Below are positions 15,947 through 24,803 of a stretch of DNA of 54,366 bases, piece after piece (position 1 is the first letter of the stretch; every line of letters begins with the position of its first letter). Under the pieces are notes generated by a model. That model was not told where the DNA came from and made no database searches. It saw nothing but the letters and a program-made list of their open reading frames with translations. Source of the stretch: Planctomycetota bacterium. GTDB taxonomy: Bacteria; Planctomycetota; SZUA-567; H5-PLA8. Location: the NCBI GenBank assembly GCA_016200135.1, contig JACQFI010000086.1, forward strand, positions 1 to 54,366, in the 5' to 3' direction. The translations under genes were made by a program, and so were the position numbers.

Positions 15947-15957
15947 TGAACGTTACC

Positions 15958-16017
15958 ATGAAGCGCACTTGGGCTTGTGCCGAGTAGAATCCCCTTTAGT
16001 TTGGTGTTGCGCTTCAT
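15958..16017. promoter_or_regulatory. Perfect 10-bp inverted repeat upstream of hisA
   Basis: ATGAAGCGCA (15958-15967) and TGCGCTTCAT (16008-16017) bracket 40 nt that contain a TAGAAT box. The repeat ends 22 nt before the hisA ATG. It could be an operator or a long stem in the leader; no leader peptide rich in His codons is visible. Confidence 0.4.
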
Positions 16018-16039
16018 CCTTAGAGGACCGAACTCATTC

Positions 16040-16777
16040 ATGCGTGTCATTCCCGCGGTAGACATAAAGGGCGGCAAAGCGGTCCGGTTGGTTCAAGGCA
16101 AGGCCGACCAGGAGACCGTGTACGACGAGGACCCCGTGCATGCGGCGCGCAGGTGGGCCGATGCGGGCGCGCGGCGCATCCATATTGTGGACCTCGACGG
16201 CGCGTTCGACGGCAGGCCTAAGAACGCCGAGCTGACGTTCCGTATCCTCAAAGAGATTAAGGGCCCCGAGATCGAGATCGGCGGCGGGCTGCGCAGCGCG
16301 GAAGCCGTCGCGGAACTCTTCGATGCCGGCGCCGCGCGCTGCGTCATCGGCACCAAGGTCGTCGAGGATCGCAACTTCCTCAAGGACCTGGCAAACCGGC
16401 ACCCCGGAAAACTCTGCGTGGGCCTCGACGCCAAAGACGGCAAGGTCGTCACCAAGGGCTGGGTGGAAGTCTCGAAACTCTCCGCCGTGGACCTGATCGC
16501 GGAACTGTACGACCTGCCGCTCGGCGAGGTCATCTACACCGATATCGACCGGGACGGCATGCTGCAGGGCCCGAATCTGAAGCGCCTGGCCGAGATGCGC
16601 GACGCTTGTCCGTTCCCGCTCATCGCTAGCGGCGGCGTGACCACGCTGGAGAACATCCGGGCGCTGCGAAAACTTGGGTGCTTTGGCTGCATTATCGGCA
16701 AAGCGCTCTACGACGGACGGCTGGAGCTTCCCCAGGCGTACGAGGCGGCCGGCGATCGGCCGCTCCAGAGCACGTAA
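16040..16777 (+). CDS. hisA: Phosphoribosylformimino-5-aminoimidazole carboxamide ribotide isomerase HisA
   Basis: 245 aa. (beta-alpha)8-barrel isomerase of the fourth histidine step. Catalytic Asp8 (PAVDIKGGKAVRL) and Asp130 (VGLDAKDGKV) are present, as are the phosphate-binding motifs EIGGGLRS and IASGGVTTLENI, and TDIDRDGMLQG. ATG 16040 (MRVIPAVDIKGG) is the canonical start. It lies alone, far from hisH, with unrelated neighbours. Confidence 0.96.
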   Translation: MRVIPAVDIKGGKAVRLVQGKADQETVYDEDPVHAARRWADAGARRIHIVDLDGAFDGRPKNAELTFRILKEIKGPEIEIGGGLRSAEAVAELFDAGAARCVIGTKVVEDRNFLKDLANRHPGKLCVGLDAKDGKVVTKGWVEVSKLSAVDLIAELYDLPLGEVIYTDIDRDGMLQGPNLKRLAEMRDACPFPLIASGGVTTLENIRALRKLGCFGCIIGKALYDGRLELPQAYEAAGDRPLQST

Positions 16778-16823
16778 AGCCCTCCGGTCAACCCGCCCGC
16801 GACTCCATCCAACTCATGCGTCC

Positions 16824-16852
16824 TTGACCCCATTTGCAAGAACGGTTCTAAT
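16824..16852 (+). promoter_or_regulatory. Sigma70-type promoter for the AsmA-like gene
   Basis: TTGACC (16824-16829), a 17-nt spacer and TCTAAT (16847-16852). The predicted leader is about 32 nt to the GTG at 16892. Confidence 0.6.
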
Positions 16853-16891
16853 TCAACGTGCGAACGAGAGCGTTGGGCCAGGGACTGAAAC

Positions 16892-18976
16892 GTGCGCATC
16901 TCCTACTATAAACACGCGTGGCAAGCCGTGCTGATGCTCCTTGCGGGCGCCATGAGCGTGCTGGGAAGCCTCGCCGGTTACCTGAGTTCCGGCGGCGGCG
17001 ACGAACTGCTGCAACAGTCGCTCGTTACGTTTTTCCCCAAGGTAAGCATCCGGCACGGCGGCGTAATGTTCGATACGCAGTCCTGGTCGAAGATCACCGT
17101 CATCAACCTCCAAAGCAATCCGATCGCAGACGGCTCGACCCAGGTGAAGGGCCTGAAGGCGGAACGCTGCGAGATCAACCTGGATCTGTGGCCGTGGCCG
17201 CCGCGCATCGAGTCGGTGCATGTGTACGGGATCCGCGAAATCGAGATCTCAATTGAGCCCGGCTACCTTCAGGACGTGAAGCCGAGCATCACCAAAGGGC
17301 CCGAATTCCCCGTTTATTTCCACGAGGTCACCGCGGGCGTGAAGATCGGGAACGGCCCTCTGCTCAAGTTTGAGAACTGCGGCGGCGTCATCCAGCAACT
17401 CACGGGGCCCCAGTCTTCACCGAGGGCCGTAAAAAGCGGCGGCAAGGAACCCAATACGGAACTGGTCGGCCGCTTCAGCCTCTCGCGCTTGAATGGAAAG
17501 CCCTTCGATATCAGCGTGGAGTGCCTGAAGGGCAACCGGTGGGAGACCCACGGACGCAACCTCGAGATCGACACGCAGATCCTGCATGTCGCGCCAGAGA
17601 AACTGAGCGAAGCCGTCGAGCCCGTGACCCTGCTCCTGCGCTCGCTCCTGACCGGCGAGATGGGGAGCCAAGGCAAGATTCCGTCGCTGCGCGTGGCCGT
17701 CGAGCCGGGCGACGCGGGCCGTCCGTTCGACTGCGAGGGACTCGTCGGCTACGAGAATCTGGAACTGCGCCTGCCCCCCGCAAAGAACCCGGCCGCGACG
17801 GCGGTCCCGTTCTTCCTCGACTGGATGTTCTTCGGCGAGAAGTCGATCTGGCCGCCGTGGCTGATGCCCGATTCGATCAAGACGGGGGACGGCGGGCGCC
17901 TGGCCTTCCACATGATTGGGAACCGGCTGGAATTCGACTGCGACGAAGGTCCGGGAAGCGCGTTCATCGTGACCAAACGCGACTCGACCTCGCAGGTCCA
18001 GAACCTTTCCATCGAGTCGCTGAAGGGCAGCATCGTCACGGACGATGCGCACCGGCCCAAGGCGGCGGTGCTGCGCGGAATCCTGGCGGGCCTGTACAAC
18101 GGCGAGTTGCGCATGGAACGCAGCGACGCGGGCGTGCGCACCTTCGAGTTGCGCATCGATCCGCGTGCGAATGTGCGCGATGCGCCGCTCTGGCGCTTCC
18201 GTTCCCGCGTTGAAGATTACAGCGAGAGCCTGGCGCAGGGCGCGAAGGGCGACTGGGTCAAGTTCGAGATCGAATTCGCATCGCAGGATACGCCAGCCTC
18301 GGCGCTCCTGCCGCCGGGTGTCCGCGACCTGTCCGGACGGTTCTTCGTGCGCGGCCGGTTCGGCAGCGACCGGATCCTGGAACTCGACGAGATCTCCTGG
18401 AAGAAGGGCACGCTCACGTACGGCGGACAGGAGTTCGCCGCCGTGAATCCGCTGCTTGCGGACATCTATGGACGCGTTTTCGAATCCCTCCGCCGTATGT
18501 GGGGCGGGCCGTCCTCCGAATGGAACCTGCAGGATATGGACGTGGCGGGAAAAGTGCGCGTGCGCTTCGACGAGAAATACAATTGGCTGGCGACGGAAGT
18601 CAGCGACTGGAAGCTGGGTTCCGGCATCGTTTCCTATAAGGGCATGACCAGCGATTTCGGAGCGGCGGACATCGAATTGCGCGGCCATTACAAACGGGAA
18701 GCGTCGGGCGCCGACGAGCCGCAGCTTCTGATCGAAGCCGGGCCGCGCGACCATAAGACCGGAAAACTGAAGTGGTCCATGCGGCTGGAAGGCCTGCGCC
18801 TGGGCACGAACGAATCGGAGATCCGCTTCATTGAGGACGATGTGCCGCTCAAGATCCATCCGGAGCGCGAAACGATTCCTTCCAAATTCATCGACGGTTG
18901 GCTCGACAAGACCGTCAAGCGAACCCATGTCGTCCGGTTCACCGACGGGAAGCCCGTGCTGGAAATTAAACGCTAA
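16892..18976 (+). CDS. AsmA-like membrane-anchored protein of unknown function
   Basis: 694 aa. One N-terminal membrane helix (AVLMLLAGAMSVLGSLAGYL) then a long beta-rich extracytoplasmic region. Early residues (FDTQSWSKITVINLQSNP; KGLKAERCEINLDLWPWPP; RIESVHVYGIREIEI) recall the repeated strands of AsmA/Mdm31-like proteins thought to carry lipids between membranes, but the match is by pattern only. The start is GTG 16892, with AGGGA upstream and a good promoter. It is followed at 24 nt by the RACo-like gene, so the two may be co-transcribed, although no functional link is obvious. Confidence 0.75.
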   Translation: MRISYYKHAWQAVLMLLAGAMSVLGSLAGYLSSGGGDELLQQSLVTFFPKVSIRHGGVMFDTQSWSKITVINLQSNPIADGSTQVKGLKAERCEINLDLWPWPPRIESVHVYGIREIEISIEPGYLQDVKPSITKGPEFPVYFHEVTAGVKIGNGPLLKFENCGGVIQQLTGPQSSPRAVKSGGKEPNTELVGRFSLSRLNGKPFDISVECLKGNRWETHGRNLEIDTQILHVAPEKLSEAVEPVTLLLRSLLTGEMGSQGKIPSLRVAVEPGDAGRPFDCEGLVGYENLELRLPPAKNPAATAVPFFLDWMFFGEKSIWPPWLMPDSIKTGDGGRLAFHMIGNRLEFDCDEGPGSAFIVTKRDSTSQVQNLSIESLKGSIVTDDAHRPKAAVLRGILAGLYNGELRMERSDAGVRTFELRIDPRANVRDAPLWRFRSRVEDYSESLAQGAKGDWVKFEIEFASQDTPASALLPPGVRDLSGRFFVRGRFGSDRILELDEISWKKGTLTYGGQEFAAVNPLLADIYGRVFESLRRMWGGPSSEWNLQDMDVAGKVRVRFDEKYNWLATEVSDWKLGSGIVSYKGMTSDFGAADIELRGHYKREASGADEPQLLIEAGPRDHKTGKLKWSMRLEGLRLGTNESEIRFIEDDVPLKIHPERETIPSKFIDGWLDKTVKRTHVVRFTDGKPVLEIKR

Positions 18977-19000
18977 TCCGCCGAGCGGCGAAGGGTATCG

Positions 19001-20869
19001 ATGTACCGAGTCAAAATTCTTCCCGAAGACAAGTCCATCGACGTGCTGGACGGCGAGACCGTGTTCGATGCCTGCTGCCGCGCGGGCATCATGATTCAGT
19101 CGGCCTGCGGCGGCGTCGGCACGTGCACAAAATGCATAGTGCAAGTCAAGGAGAACGTGCCGGCGCCCAGCCCGCACGGCATTCGCAACCTGAGCAGCAC
19201 CGAGATCGAGCAAGGGTACCGGCTCTCCTGCCAGCTCAAGGTCCACCAGGACCTGCTCGTCGAGATCCCTCCGGGCTCGCGCTTCTACGGCGAACAGATC
19301 CTCACCGTGGGCGGCGCGTCGGCTCCGGATGTAGATTTGGATCCCAACGTCCGGCAGTATTATTGCCAGCTCCCGTTGCCGGAGATTCACGATCAAGCCA
19401 GCGACTTCGACCGGCTTGCGCGCGCACTCGTGGCGGACGCGCCCGATCTGATCTCGGGCCTCGATCAATTGCGCGAGCTCGCGGAGGTCCTGCGCGAGAA
19501 CGATTTCCGGGTCACCGCCACGGTCTCGGGGCGCCGGCTAGTCAAGACGGAGGTCGGCAACACCCGCGGTTCGGTTTTCGGCATGGCCTACGACATCGGC
19601 ACGACGACGGTCGTAGGGTACTTGCTCGACCTGACGACGGGAAAAGAATTGGCGCTCGCGAGCCGCTCCAATCCCCAAGCCGCATTCGGCCACGATGTCC
19701 TGGCGCGCGGCGACTACGCCGACAAGGGACCCGAGCAGCGCAAGGAGCTTCAACACCTGATCGTCGGCTGCCTACAGGAGATCGCCGAGGAGTGCTGCGA
19801 AAAGGCGCGCGCGCCGATCGAGCACGTGTACGAAGTGACCTTCGGCGGCAATACGATCATGACGCACCTCGTCTTTGCCATGAATCCCCGGCACATTACG
19901 GTCTCTCCGTTTACGCCTATCTGGTCCCGCGCCTACCGCGTTCCGGCCATCGAGATCGGCCTGAAACTCAGCCGCTGGGCGACGGTCTACGCGCTGCCCA
20001 GCGTCGGCGGCTATGTGGGCGGCGACATCACCTCCGGCATCATCGCTTGCGATCTCGAAAGGCGCGACGACCTGACGCTCTTCGTCGATGTCGGCACCAA
20101 CGGAGAGATCGTCCTTGGCAATAAGACCCGCCTGATCAGTTGCGCCGCGCCCGCAGGTCCGGCCTTTGAGGGCGCGAAGATCTCCTGCGGGCTGCGCGCG
20201 ATGTCCGGCGCGATCGATAAAGTAAGTTACGACGAGGCCGAAAAAGATCTCGCGCTCCACACCATCGGCCACCACCCGCCGCGCGGCGTCTGCGGCACGG
20301 GGCTCATCGATGCCGTCGCGACGTTTCTGCGCGTAGGCATGGTCGATCCCGGCGGCCGGGTGCTGGAGACCGACGAGGCCAAGGAGAAGCTACCGCCCAA
20401 ACTCGCCGGGCGCATTCTTGCCAGCGATAACGGGAGCGACATCCTGCTCGTGCCGAAAGCCAAAACGCTGGAGCGGCGGCGCGACCTGACGCTCACGCAA
20501 CGCGATATACGCGAACTCCAGCTCGCCAAGGGCGCGATCCGGGCCGGCGTGGATATGGCGCTGAAAGTCTGGGGCGTATCGGGCGCGGACGTGAGCAAGG
20601 TTCTGATCGCCGGCGGCTTCGGGAACTACATCAACCCGGCCGCGGCCATGGCGATCGGCCTCTTCCCACCGGATATCACGGTCGACAAACTCGAGTTCGT
20701 CGGCAACAGCGCGGCGGTGGGCGCCAAGCTCTGTCTCGCGGACCGCAAGCAGCGCCAGCGCGTCGAACGGCTTGCCCGCGAGATCGAATACATCGAGCTC
20801 TCGGGACGCAAGGATTTCGCCGATGTCTTCATGACCGCTATGCTCTTTCCGGGCTATGAAGAGTCCTGA
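19001..20869 (+). CDS. ASKHA/ferredoxin protein, RACo-like corrinoid activation factor (DUF4445)
   Basis: 622 aa. The N-terminal 2Fe-2S ferredoxin domain has Cys36, Cys42, Cys45 (SACGGVGTCTKC) and Cys77. After a linker (about 100-190) comes the ASKHA ATPase-type core with MAYDIGTTTVVGYLLDL (phosphate 1 motif), FVDVGTNGEIVLG and AAPAGPAFEGAKISCG. Family members reactivate corrinoid iron-sulfur proteins or corrinoid methyltransferases by ATP-driven reduction of Co(II). No corrinoid protein, methyltransferase or cobalamin gene is in the window, so the partner is unknown. Start ATG 19001, 24 nt after the AsmA-like gene. Confidence 0.9.
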   Translation: MYRVKILPEDKSIDVLDGETVFDACCRAGIMIQSACGGVGTCTKCIVQVKENVPAPSPHGIRNLSSTEIEQGYRLSCQLKVHQDLLVEIPPGSRFYGEQILTVGGASAPDVDLDPNVRQYYCQLPLPEIHDQASDFDRLARALVADAPDLISGLDQLRELAEVLRENDFRVTATVSGRRLVKTEVGNTRGSVFGMAYDIGTTTVVGYLLDLTTGKELALASRSNPQAAFGHDVLARGDYADKGPEQRKELQHLIVGCLQEIAEECCEKARAPIEHVYEVTFGGNTIMTHLVFAMNPRHITVSPFTPIWSRAYRVPAIEIGLKLSRWATVYALPSVGGYVGGDITSGIIACDLERRDDLTLFVDVGTNGEIVLGNKTRLISCAAPAGPAFEGAKISCGLRAMSGAIDKVSYDEAEKDLALHTIGHHPPRGVCGTGLIDAVATFLRVGMVDPGGRVLETDEAKEKLPPKLAGRILASDNGSDILLVPKAKTLERRRDLTLTQRDIRELQLAKGAIRAGVDMALKVWGVSGADVSKVLIAGGFGNYINPAAAMAIGLFPPDITVDKLEFVGNSAAVGAKLCLADRKQRQRVERLAREIEYIELSGRKDFADVFMTAMLFPGYEES

Positions 20870-20938
20870 GTTGTGCGCATCGTCGCGCCTACCCCTTTTC
20901 TCCAGGTAGTTCTCTCGCGCCGGAACGCAAAAGTCCGG

Positions 20939-20944
20939 TAATAT
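20939..20944 (+). promoter_or_regulatory. -10 box six bases before the start of the WecA-like gene
   Basis: TAATAT at 20939-20944, then six bases, then GTG 20951. No good -35 box is found at 16-18 nt. The spacing copies that of mnmG and suggests a leaderless message. Confidence 0.4.
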
Positions 20945-20950
20945 GTCCGC

Positions 20951-22087
20951 GTGGAAATTCTCGGCATTGCGTCGGGCGCCCTCGCCGCCCTGATTACGCT
21001 TACGCTTACGCCGCTCGTGCGTGCCTCCGCCTTGCGTGTCGGCTTCGTGGACAAACCCGGCCCGCGAAAAATTCATCACGAGCCCATGGCCTACGGTGGC
21101 GGAATCGCCGTGGCGCTCGGCATGGCGACCTCGACGGCAGCCATGCTCTGGGGTTGGCGCGAGATCCTGCATAACGTGAACTGGGTGGAGTGGAAGAACT
21201 GGCTCGGCATCGGTTTGTATGCGACTCAGGTGAAAATGACTTCCAATCCTTCGCTGCTGCCCCTTCTTCCCGTCTGCGCCGCGGGCGCGCTCGGCGCCCT
21301 GGTCCTTGGCATCGTCGACGATAAGGTCGCGCTCTCGCCCGGGGCCAAGCTGGCCGGACAGTTCGTGCTCGCGATTGCCGTAGTGGCCGGAGGCGTCCGC
21401 ATCACCGCGCTGGTGGGCGACAACCTCCTGATGCAGTCCGCGACCGTGCTGTGGATCGTGCTCATCACCAATAGTTTCAATCTCCTGGACAATATGGACG
21501 GCCTCTGCTCCGGCACGGTGACGATCTCGGCGGCCGTGCTTGGGCTGCTGGCCATGCAAGCCGGACAGGCGCCGCTCGCCTTGGCCCTATGCGCGCTCAG
21601 CGGGGCCTGCCTGGGTTTCCTGCGCTGGAACATGGCACCCGCGAAAATATTTCTCGGCGACGCGGGGTCGATGTTCGTCGGGTTTCTTCTCGCTACCCTT
21701 AGCGTCGTGACGACCTACTTTCACTACCACGAATCCGCATTAAGCGTGGGCGTTCCCTTTTTGATTCTGGCGATTCCTTTGTACGACACGGCCTCGGTCA
21801 TGTTCATCCGTTTGCGCGAAAGGCGTAACCTGCTTAAAGGCGACACCTCGCACTTCTCCCACCGGTTGGTGGACCTGGGTATGACGCACCGGCAGGCCGT
21901 CGCAACGATTCATCTCGCCGCGCTGGCCATCGCTTTGCCCGCAGCGGTCATTTCACGCTTGAGCACCGCGGAAGGCCTGCTGCTGGTGGGGCAAGCGGTG
22001 CTGATCCTCACCCTGATCGCCCTGCTAGAACGCGCGGGCAGGCTCAAGCGCGGGGAAACCGATCCGAGCGGCCACGGCCATGCCTGA
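20951..22087 (+). CDS. Undecaprenyl-phosphate glycosyl-1-phosphate transferase (WecA/TagO, MraY superfamily)
   Basis: 378 aa, about ten membrane helices. Transfers a sugar 1-phosphate, usually GlcNAc-1-P, from UDP-sugar to undecaprenyl phosphate, starting O-antigen, teichoic acid or capsule chains. The signatures are VDKPGPRKIHHEPMAYGGG near residue 36, the catalytic NSFNLLDNMDGL, the AKIFLGDAGSMFVGF motif and, toward the end, TSHFSHRLVDLGMTHRQAV. The start is GTG 20951. It overlaps the O-antigen ligase-like gene by 8 bp, so both should act in the same surface-polysaccharide route. Confidence 0.92.
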   Translation: MEILGIASGALAALITLTLTPLVRASALRVGFVDKPGPRKIHHEPMAYGGGIAVALGMATSTAAMLWGWREILHNVNWVEWKNWLGIGLYATQVKMTSNPSLLPLLPVCAAGALGALVLGIVDDKVALSPGAKLAGQFVLAIAVVAGGVRITALVGDNLLMQSATVLWIVLITNSFNLLDNMDGLCSGTVTISAAVLGLLAMQAGQAPLALALCALSGACLGFLRWNMAPAKIFLGDAGSMFVGFLLATLSVVTTYFHYHESALSVGVPFLILAIPLYDTASVMFIRLRERRNLLKGDTSHFSHRLVDLGMTHRQAVATIHLAALAIALPAAVISRLSTAEGLLLVGQAVLILTLIALLERAGRLKRGETDPSGHGHA

Positions 22088-24803
22088 TGACGCCGCGTCC
22101 ATGCCTGCGTGGCGTGGAGACCTGAGCCGCGCGTTGCTCTTCGTCTTCGCGCTCCTCCTTGGTCTATTTCTGGCCGTTCGCGTCTCCACACAGCAATTGG
22201 GCCTCATCACGGTCGATTCCGCGCTAGCGACTCTGCTGGCCCTCGCGCTGGCGGGCGCCGCGTGGGGGCGGTCGGCTGCACTGCCCGGAAAGCGTCCCGC
22301 GCTGCCGGACGGCGTCTCGTTGGCGCTCTGTCTCTGGCTTGGGTTGAACCTGTTGAGCGCACTGCGCTCGCCCAATGCCGGCGCTGCCGTTCCCCTGTCC
22401 ATGAATACGCTCGTATTTGTGCTGCTTCTCATCGCCGGATTTCTATTCGGCCACGGCTGCCCGCAAGGGTTTCGCTGGCTCGCGCACGGGTTGGTGGCGA
22501 TGGGCGCCTGCGAGTCATTTTATGGCTTATGGGTCAAGTACGTGCAATTGCCGCGCCTGCGAACGGAAGCCGCCGAAGGATTGCTTATGCTCCCCGACGA
22601 ATTCTCCTCCCAAATCGCCAAGGAGCGTCTGAGTTCGAACGAGATCTTTGGCACCTTCGAGATCGCCAATTCGTATGCGGCGTTTCTGTTGCTTGCGCTA
22701 TTTGCTCAAATCGGGCTTTGGATCGAGATGCGAAGCCGCCGTCCCGCCGGTTCTTCCAAATTTCAAGGCGGCGATCTCGTTCACCTGTTGTTGCTCTGCT
22801 TACCGGGCACCGCGTTCTGCTTCAGCGGTTCCAAAGGCGCTTGGGTAGCATTCGGAGCCGGAATCTGGTTTCTACTTTTGCAATCCAGGCTGTCTTCTTC
22901 CCGATGGGCTGGCGTTTTGCGCTGGCTTACGATTGGCGGACTTGCCTTCATCGTCCTGGCGCTTGTTCTGGGCACCGCGGATTTCGTGAATCTCAGATTT
23001 CTGGGCGCCTCTATCTCCGTGCGCCTGGAATACTGGCGCACCGCCTGGCGGATGATCGCGTCCAGTGTGGACCATACATTGTTTGGAGTGGGCCTGGGCG
23101 GCTTTGGCGAATGGATGACTTTCTACAAAACACCGTTGGGCACCGAAGTCAAAGAAGTCCACAACGATTGGCTACAACTTTGGGTGGAATTGGGCCTTCT
23201 TGGCCCTCTGGCGTGGGGCATGGTCTGGTATGCGATCCTAAGACCGCGCAAAAAGAGGGATGAGCCGCGCTCCGCGCCACAGCCCGCAACCTCCGAACGC
23301 CGGAACCATTGGGCCGTGGTGGGGGGCGCCGTCTGTGGCGTAGGGCTCCTCTATTTTGCGCTCGGAAGTTACACCAGCGACGATCTGTGGGCTCTGCTTC
23401 GCGGCCAAGCCACGGCGGATACGCTCCGTGGCGGAATCGCCGCAGTCTTTGTGCCCTTTCTATTCGCCGCAGCTTTTCTGATTCCTGCGCGCTTTCACCC
23501 CGATTCAAGCGCGCCTCCCGGCCCCGGCCTGTTCTGGTCGACGCGCGCGGCCATAGGCGCGGTCCTGATCCACCAGTTGGTGGACTTCCCGTTACGAATT
23601 CCAGCCGTCATGTGGCCCATGGCCCTGCTGGGTGGAATGCTGGTAGCGGAGCGCGTGCCGCGGCAGAACACGGCCGCTCAACCGGCGAGTCCCCTCTCCC
23701 ATTTGGTTTATTTGGCGGTTCCGCTGCTGCTGCTCGCGCTGTTGCCCGCCGATTTTCTGGTTCTGCTGAATTCCGGCAGCGCCCGCAGATCCGCGGAAAT
23801 CGACTATTCCGAACTTCGTGAATTGGCCTCGCGAAAACCCGCGTCCGATGCGGAGGCGATAGAATGGCGCCGTCAGAGCGACGAACTGCAGACCAGCGCG
23901 GTTCGCAATCGTCAGGATGCGTTCCGCTGCGCACCATTCGACGGCGAGGCCGCATTTGATCTGGCGCTGGCCTATATCGCGCTCGAAAGGTCCGGCAAAC
24001 GCAAGTGGGCGCCGGACGAAAACATCGCTACCGAGCGCTCTCTCGATGAACTGGCCACCGAAAGACTGGAGGACGCCCGGCGTCTGCGGCCCTGTTGGGC
24101 CGCTGTGCCAATCATGCAAGGGCACCAGGCGCTGGAGGTGGGCCTTCGAACCCTGGCCTCGGCGGAGCCTGCGGAAGCCTGGAAATTCTTTCAAAAAGCC
24201 GAGTGGAATTACCTGGAAGGATCAGCGCTTTACCCACATGCGCCGGGATTTCGAGTGCTCGTGGGCGACGCCTTAATGCTTATGAACCGCACGCAGGAGG
24301 CCGGAGAGACCTACGCCGAAGCCTGGGCCGAGGACAAAGCGATCTTCGATCCCAATCGCCGCTTGAGTTCCATCTTTCACGATCCTCGCCCAGGATGCCT
24401 AGCGCGGCACGACCTGGACCCGATCATGCTGGGCCTGATACAGGCCGCCATATCGAAGATCAAAGACGAGCGCTCGCCAGCGGCGCTGGGGCTCCGGCTG
24501 AGGCGCGTACTCGTTCTGGCATGGCTGCGCTCGCGCGAGGCGGCCGCGGTCAAGACCTCCGAGCGCCTGAAGGAACTGGATCGGTTGCAGGCCGAGGCTT
24601 GCGCGGACCTTGCGCGGAGCGCGCCGGACGACGGCCACGCCGTACTGTTCGCCACCGCCGCACTGATGCGCGTCGACCGCAAGGAGGGCTTGTCGGAATG
24701 GGCAGCGGCCGAAGAGAAAATACGGCGGCAGCGGGAGCGCGGAGAACCTACGACGCCGGGCCCAACCTTGTCGGACTTGCGCCGGCTCCTGGATGTCAAG
24801 TGA
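22080..24803 (+). CDS. O-antigen ligase-like membrane protein with a long C-terminal extension
   Basis: 907 aa. The first 550 or so residues have about 12 membrane helices and the Wzy_C/WaaL layout: EIFGTFEIANSYAAFLLLAL, GSKGAWVAFGAGIWFLLL, RLEYWRTAWRMI and the extracytoplasmic EVHNDWLQLWVELGLLGPL motif of ligases and polymerases. After a last helix at about 540-565 comes a soluble, helical, TPR-like region of some 330 residues (for example AAFDLALAYIALERSGKRKW). It likely transfers or polymerises lipid-linked glycans made through the WecA-like protein, whose gene overlaps it by 8 bp. Its TGA stop forms a TGATCA palindrome with the stop of the convergent gene. Confidence 0.85.
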   Translation: MPDDAASMPAWRGDLSRALLFVFALLLGLFLAVRVSTQQLGLITVDSALATLLALALAGAAWGRSAALPGKRPALPDGVSLALCLWLGLNLLSALRSPNAGAAVPLSMNTLVFVLLLIAGFLFGHGCPQGFRWLAHGLVAMGACESFYGLWVKYVQLPRLRTEAAEGLLMLPDEFSSQIAKERLSSNEIFGTFEIANSYAAFLLLALFAQIGLWIEMRSRRPAGSSKFQGGDLVHLLLLCLPGTAFCFSGSKGAWVAFGAGIWFLLLQSRLSSSRWAGVLRWLTIGGLAFIVLALVLGTADFVNLRFLGASISVRLEYWRTAWRMIASSVDHTLFGVGLGGFGEWMTFYKTPLGTEVKEVHNDWLQLWVELGLLGPLAWGMVWYAILRPRKKRDEPRSAPQPATSERRNHWAVVGGAVCGVGLLYFALGSYTSDDLWALLRGQATADTLRGGIAAVFVPFLFAAAFLIPARFHPDSSAPPGPGLFWSTRAAIGAVLIHQLVDFPLRIPAVMWPMALLGGMLVAERVPRQNTAAQPASPLSHLVYLAVPLLLLALLPADFLVLLNSGSARRSAEIDYSELRELASRKPASDAEAIEWRRQSDELQTSAVRNRQDAFRCAPFDGEAAFDLALAYIALERSGKRKWAPDENIATERSLDELATERLEDARRLRPCWAAVPIMQGHQALEVGLRTLASAEPAEAWKFFQKAEWNYLEGSALYPHAPGFRVLVGDALMLMNRTQEAGETYAEAWAEDKAIFDPNRRLSSIFHDPRPGCLARHDLDPIMLGLIQAAISKIKDERSPAALGLRLRRVLVLAWLRSREAAAVKTSERLKELDRLQAEACADLARSAPDDGHAVLFATAALMRVDRKEGLSEWAAAEEKIRRQRERGEPTTPGPTLSDLRRLLDVK

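Noticed and set aside
17417..19468. Minus-strand frame of 683 codons opposite the AsmA-like and RACo-like genes
   Set aside because: It crosses two plus-strand genes, has no ribosome site or motif, and the RACo-like Cys motif on the plus strand is decisive.
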